A program made the position numbers and the translations under genes. Positions 4,938 to 6,676 of a stretch of DNA of 6,676 nucleotides are shown in pieces. The notes beneath the pieces were generated by a model that saw only the letters and a list, made by a program, of their open reading frames with translations, was not told the origin of the DNA and did no database searches. The first letter of the stretch is position 1, and every line of letters begins with the position of its first letter. Source of the DNA: JBKJZO01 sp046715235 (GTDB lineage Bacteria; Actinomycetota; Actinomycetes; BP-191); the NCBI GenBank assembly GCA_046715235.1, contig JBKJZO010000156.1, positions 1-6,676 on the forward strand, written 5' to 3'.

Positions 4938-5771
4938 TCACCCCTTCACCGCTCCGGCTGTCATGCCGGCCGCGACACGTTTCTGCACCAGCAGGAAGAA
5001 GATGACGACCGGCAGGGTGAACAACGTCGACGCGGCCATGGTGCCGCCCCAGTCGGTGCCGAAGCGGGTCGAGAACGACGACAACCAGACCGGGAGCGTC
5101 TGCTTGTCCTGCGACTGCAGCAGCGTCAGCGCGAAGATGAACTCGTTCCACGCCTGGATGAACGCGAAGATCGACGTAGCGACGAGACCGGGCGCCACGA
5201 GAGGCAGCAGGATCTTCCGGAACGCCTGCGGGCGGCTGCATCCGTCGACCATCGCCGACTCCTCGAGCTCCGGCGGGATCGCGGAGACGAAGCCGCGCAA
5301 CATCCAGATCGTGAACGGCAGCACGAATGCCAGGTACGCGGCCACGACGCCGGCAAGCCTGTTGACCATGTTCGTCTGCCGCGCCACGACGAAGACCGGA
5401 ATGATCAGTGCCTCGAGCGGGATCATCTGCACGACGAGCAACGTGATGATGAACGTCTTGCGACCCTTGAACTTGAACCGCGCGACGGCGGTGGCGGCGA
5501 GGAAACCGATGATCATCGCGAGCAGGACTGTCGACGTGGTGATGATCAGGCTGTTCTGGACGACTTGCCAGAACCTGTCCTTGCCGATCGCCGTACGGAA
5601 GTGCTCGAGCGTCATCGGCGCAGGAATGAACTTCGGGGTCTCCCTGGCGATGTCCTTGCCTGGCTTGAGTGCCGTCGCGACCATCCAGTAGACCGGGAAA
5701 ATCGTCGCTACGAAGACGAAGATCGCTGTCGTGTTCAGCGCCACCCGGGTACGGCGAGCCGGGGCCTTCAT
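4938..5771 (-). CDS. Sugar ABC transporter permease, MalG-like (CUT1)
   Basis: An inner-membrane permease of 277 residues. Six hydrophobic segments are visible near 11-34, 73-97, 106-130, 137-160, 194-218 and 244-264. The cytoplasmic EAA loop that docks the ATPase is at 168-190 (ELEESAMVDG, ending LLP). The short N-terminus, the P-loop-less membrane topology and the position after a MalF-like partner identify the MalG/DasC/NgcG side of a carbohydrate importer. Its ATG overlaps the stop of the upstream permease by 4 bp (ATGA), and it is followed after 4 bp by murQ. The context therefore points to a muramyl or amino sugar, for example MurNAc, GlcNAc-MurNAc or chitobiose; the sequence itself does not specify the substrate. 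No ATPase gene is present, and actinobacterial CUT1 systems often share the multitask ATPase MsiK. Confidence 0.93.
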   Translation of the reverse strand: MKAPARRTRVALNTTAIFVFVATIFPVYWMVATALKPGKDIARETPKFIPAPMTLEHFRTAIGKDRFWQVVQNSLIITTSTVLLAMIIGFLAATAVARFKFKGRKTFIITLLVVQMIPLEALIIPVFVVARQTNMVNRLAGVVAAYLAFVLPFTIWMLRGFVSAIPPELEESAMVDGCSRPQAFRKILLPLVAPGLVATSIFAFIQAWNEFIFALTLLQSQDKQTLPVWLSSFSTRFGTDWGGTMAASTLFTLPVVIFFLLVQKRVAAGMTAGAVKG

Positions 5772-6676
5772 GCGATGTCCTGTCCGGTTTCCTTGAACAA
5801 GCTTCGGATGTAGACCGCGGTCACGACGAGCAGGATCGCGACCATCACGACGGCCATCGCCGCCGCGCTACCGAACCGGCTCGCCGCGAACGACTCGATG
5901 TAGGCGTAGACGCCGATGGTGTAGGTGCCCTTGGACGGTCCGCCCCGCGTCATGATCCAGACCTGGGTGAAGACGCGGAAGTCCCAGATCGTCGACAGCG
6001 TCGCCAGGATCATGAAGACCGGTTTGAGGACCGGGAACGTGACGCTGCGGAACAGGCGCCAGGCGTTCGCCCCGTCGATGGCGGCCGCCTCGTACAGCTC
6101 GTCGGGAATCTGGGTCAGTCCCGCCCTCAACGTCAGCGCCACGAAGGGCACCGACATCCAGACAACGACTGCGGCGATGACGGCGAAGGCCGAGCTCGTC
6201 TCGAGGAACCAGCCGTGCCCGTAGTAGTCGCCTACGCCCAAGGCCGACAAGATCCAGTTGACGACGCCGAACTCACTCTCGAACAGCCACTTCCAGATGA
6301 TGGTCGCGGTGATCGCGGGCACGGCCCAGGCGCAGAGCAGGCCGACCGAGACCAGCGTGCGCATCTTCTGGCCGAGGGCTTGCATCAGCAGCGCGAGGAG
6401 CGTGCCGATCAGCATCGTGAGCGCCACACACACCGTGGCGAACAGGATGGTCCGCAACGCCACGGACCGGAAGAACGGATCGCCGACGATGGCGCGGTAG
6501 TTGTCCAGGCCGACGCTGGCGCCGGGAACACGCCTGATCAGTTCGCCCAGCCCGTACTTGCGGGTCGACAGATCGAGAAGCTTCACCAGTGGAAAGCCGA
6601 GCACCCCTGCCATCACGAGTACGGACGGCAGGACGAGCAGGTAGGGCAGGCTCCCGCCTCGCCTCCTGCGCTGGGA
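5768..6676 (-). CDS. Sugar ABC transporter permease, MalF-like (CUT1), missing its first codons
   Basis: The frame is open to the right edge, so the true start lies outside. The visible part has 302 residues and opens with SQRRRRGGS before a first membrane helix. This looks like the usual basic MalF-type N-terminus, so probably only a few codons are missing. The internal GTG at 6616 or ATG at 6613 would cut into that helix and is unlikely to be the start. Hydrophobic segments follow near 10-30, 72-100, 107-130, 163-185, 218-238 and 268-290 of the visible chain, with the EAA loop at 193-219 (ELYEAAAIDGANAW). The downstream FRVFTQVWIMTRGGP (233-247) is characteristic of MalF/DasB-type proteins. 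It should heterodimerise with the permease encoded next. A solute-binding protein gene is expected directly upstream, beyond the edge. Confidence 0.93.
   Translation of the reverse strand, partial: SQRRRRGGSLPYLLVLPSVLVMAGVLGFPLVKLLDLSTRKYGLGELIRRVPGASVGLDNYRAIVGDPFFRSVALRTILFATVCVALTMLIGTLLALLMQALGQKMRTLVSVGLLCAWAVPAITATIIWKWLFESEFGVVNWILSALGVGDYYGHGWFLETSSAFAVIAAVVVWMSVPFVALTLRAGLTQIPDELYEAAAIDGANAWRLFRSVTFPVLKPVFMILATLSTIWDFRVFTQVWIMTRGGPSKGTYTIGVYAYIESFAASRFGSAAAMAVVMVAILLVVTAVYIRSLFKETGQDIA

Noticed and set aside
4735..5813. Long plus-strand ORFs antisense to murQ and the MalG-like permease
   Set aside because: No domain signature and no ribosome site; the minus-strand genes are certain.

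Overview
The window is high-GC DNA with the coding bias of an actinobacterium. Its left half keeps an arrangement I recall from Mycobacterium and Streptomyces: a septum-site-determining gene (ssd, Rv3660c family), the 6C small RNA, the Ms1/MTS2823-type RNA-polymerase-associated RNA, an Rv3662c-type Fic-like protein and acetyl-CoA synthetase. Genus cannot be fixed from the sequence. The synteny is recalled knowledge; no database was searched.

Layout. 2-403 (-): 5' part of ssd, running off the left edge. 404-1048: a 645-bp stretch without a credible protein gene, but not empty. On the minus strand it carries a clear 6C RNA (two C-loop hairpins, the second followed by a T-tract, about 491-567). 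On the plus strand it carries a probable Ms1-type RNA (about 727-1035) with a -10 element, an overlapping Crp-like palindrome and a 3' hairpin whose G-U pairs fit only the plus-strand RNA. 1049-1858 (-): a Fic-fold-like protein lacking the catalytic histidine. 1859-1980: divergent promoter region. 1981-3948 (+): acs, complete at 655 residues. 3949-3985: a 37-bp convergent gap without a convincing terminator. 3986-4933 (-): murQ. 4938-5771 and 5768-6676 (-): two CUT1-family sugar ABC permeases; the second runs off the right edge.

How the genes fit together. The two permeases and murQ form one tightly packed minus-strand operon (4-bp overlap, then a 4-bp gap). This suggests ABC uptake of a muramyl or amino sugar, followed by MurQ cleavage of N-acetylmuramate 6-phosphate to GlcNAc-6-phosphate and D-lactate. 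The solute-binding protein, kinase and regulator would lie beyond the right edge. Acs activates free acetate to acetyl-CoA; acetate is also released when GlcNAc-6-phosphate is deacetylated, a possible but unproven link to the convergent operon. The left half is a conserved core locus with two regulatory RNAs. The most noteworthy point is that 6C and the Ms1 candidate lie back to back and diverge from a shared promoter region of about 130-160 bp, without the HAD-hydrolase gene (Rv3661) that I recall between them in M. tuberculosis.
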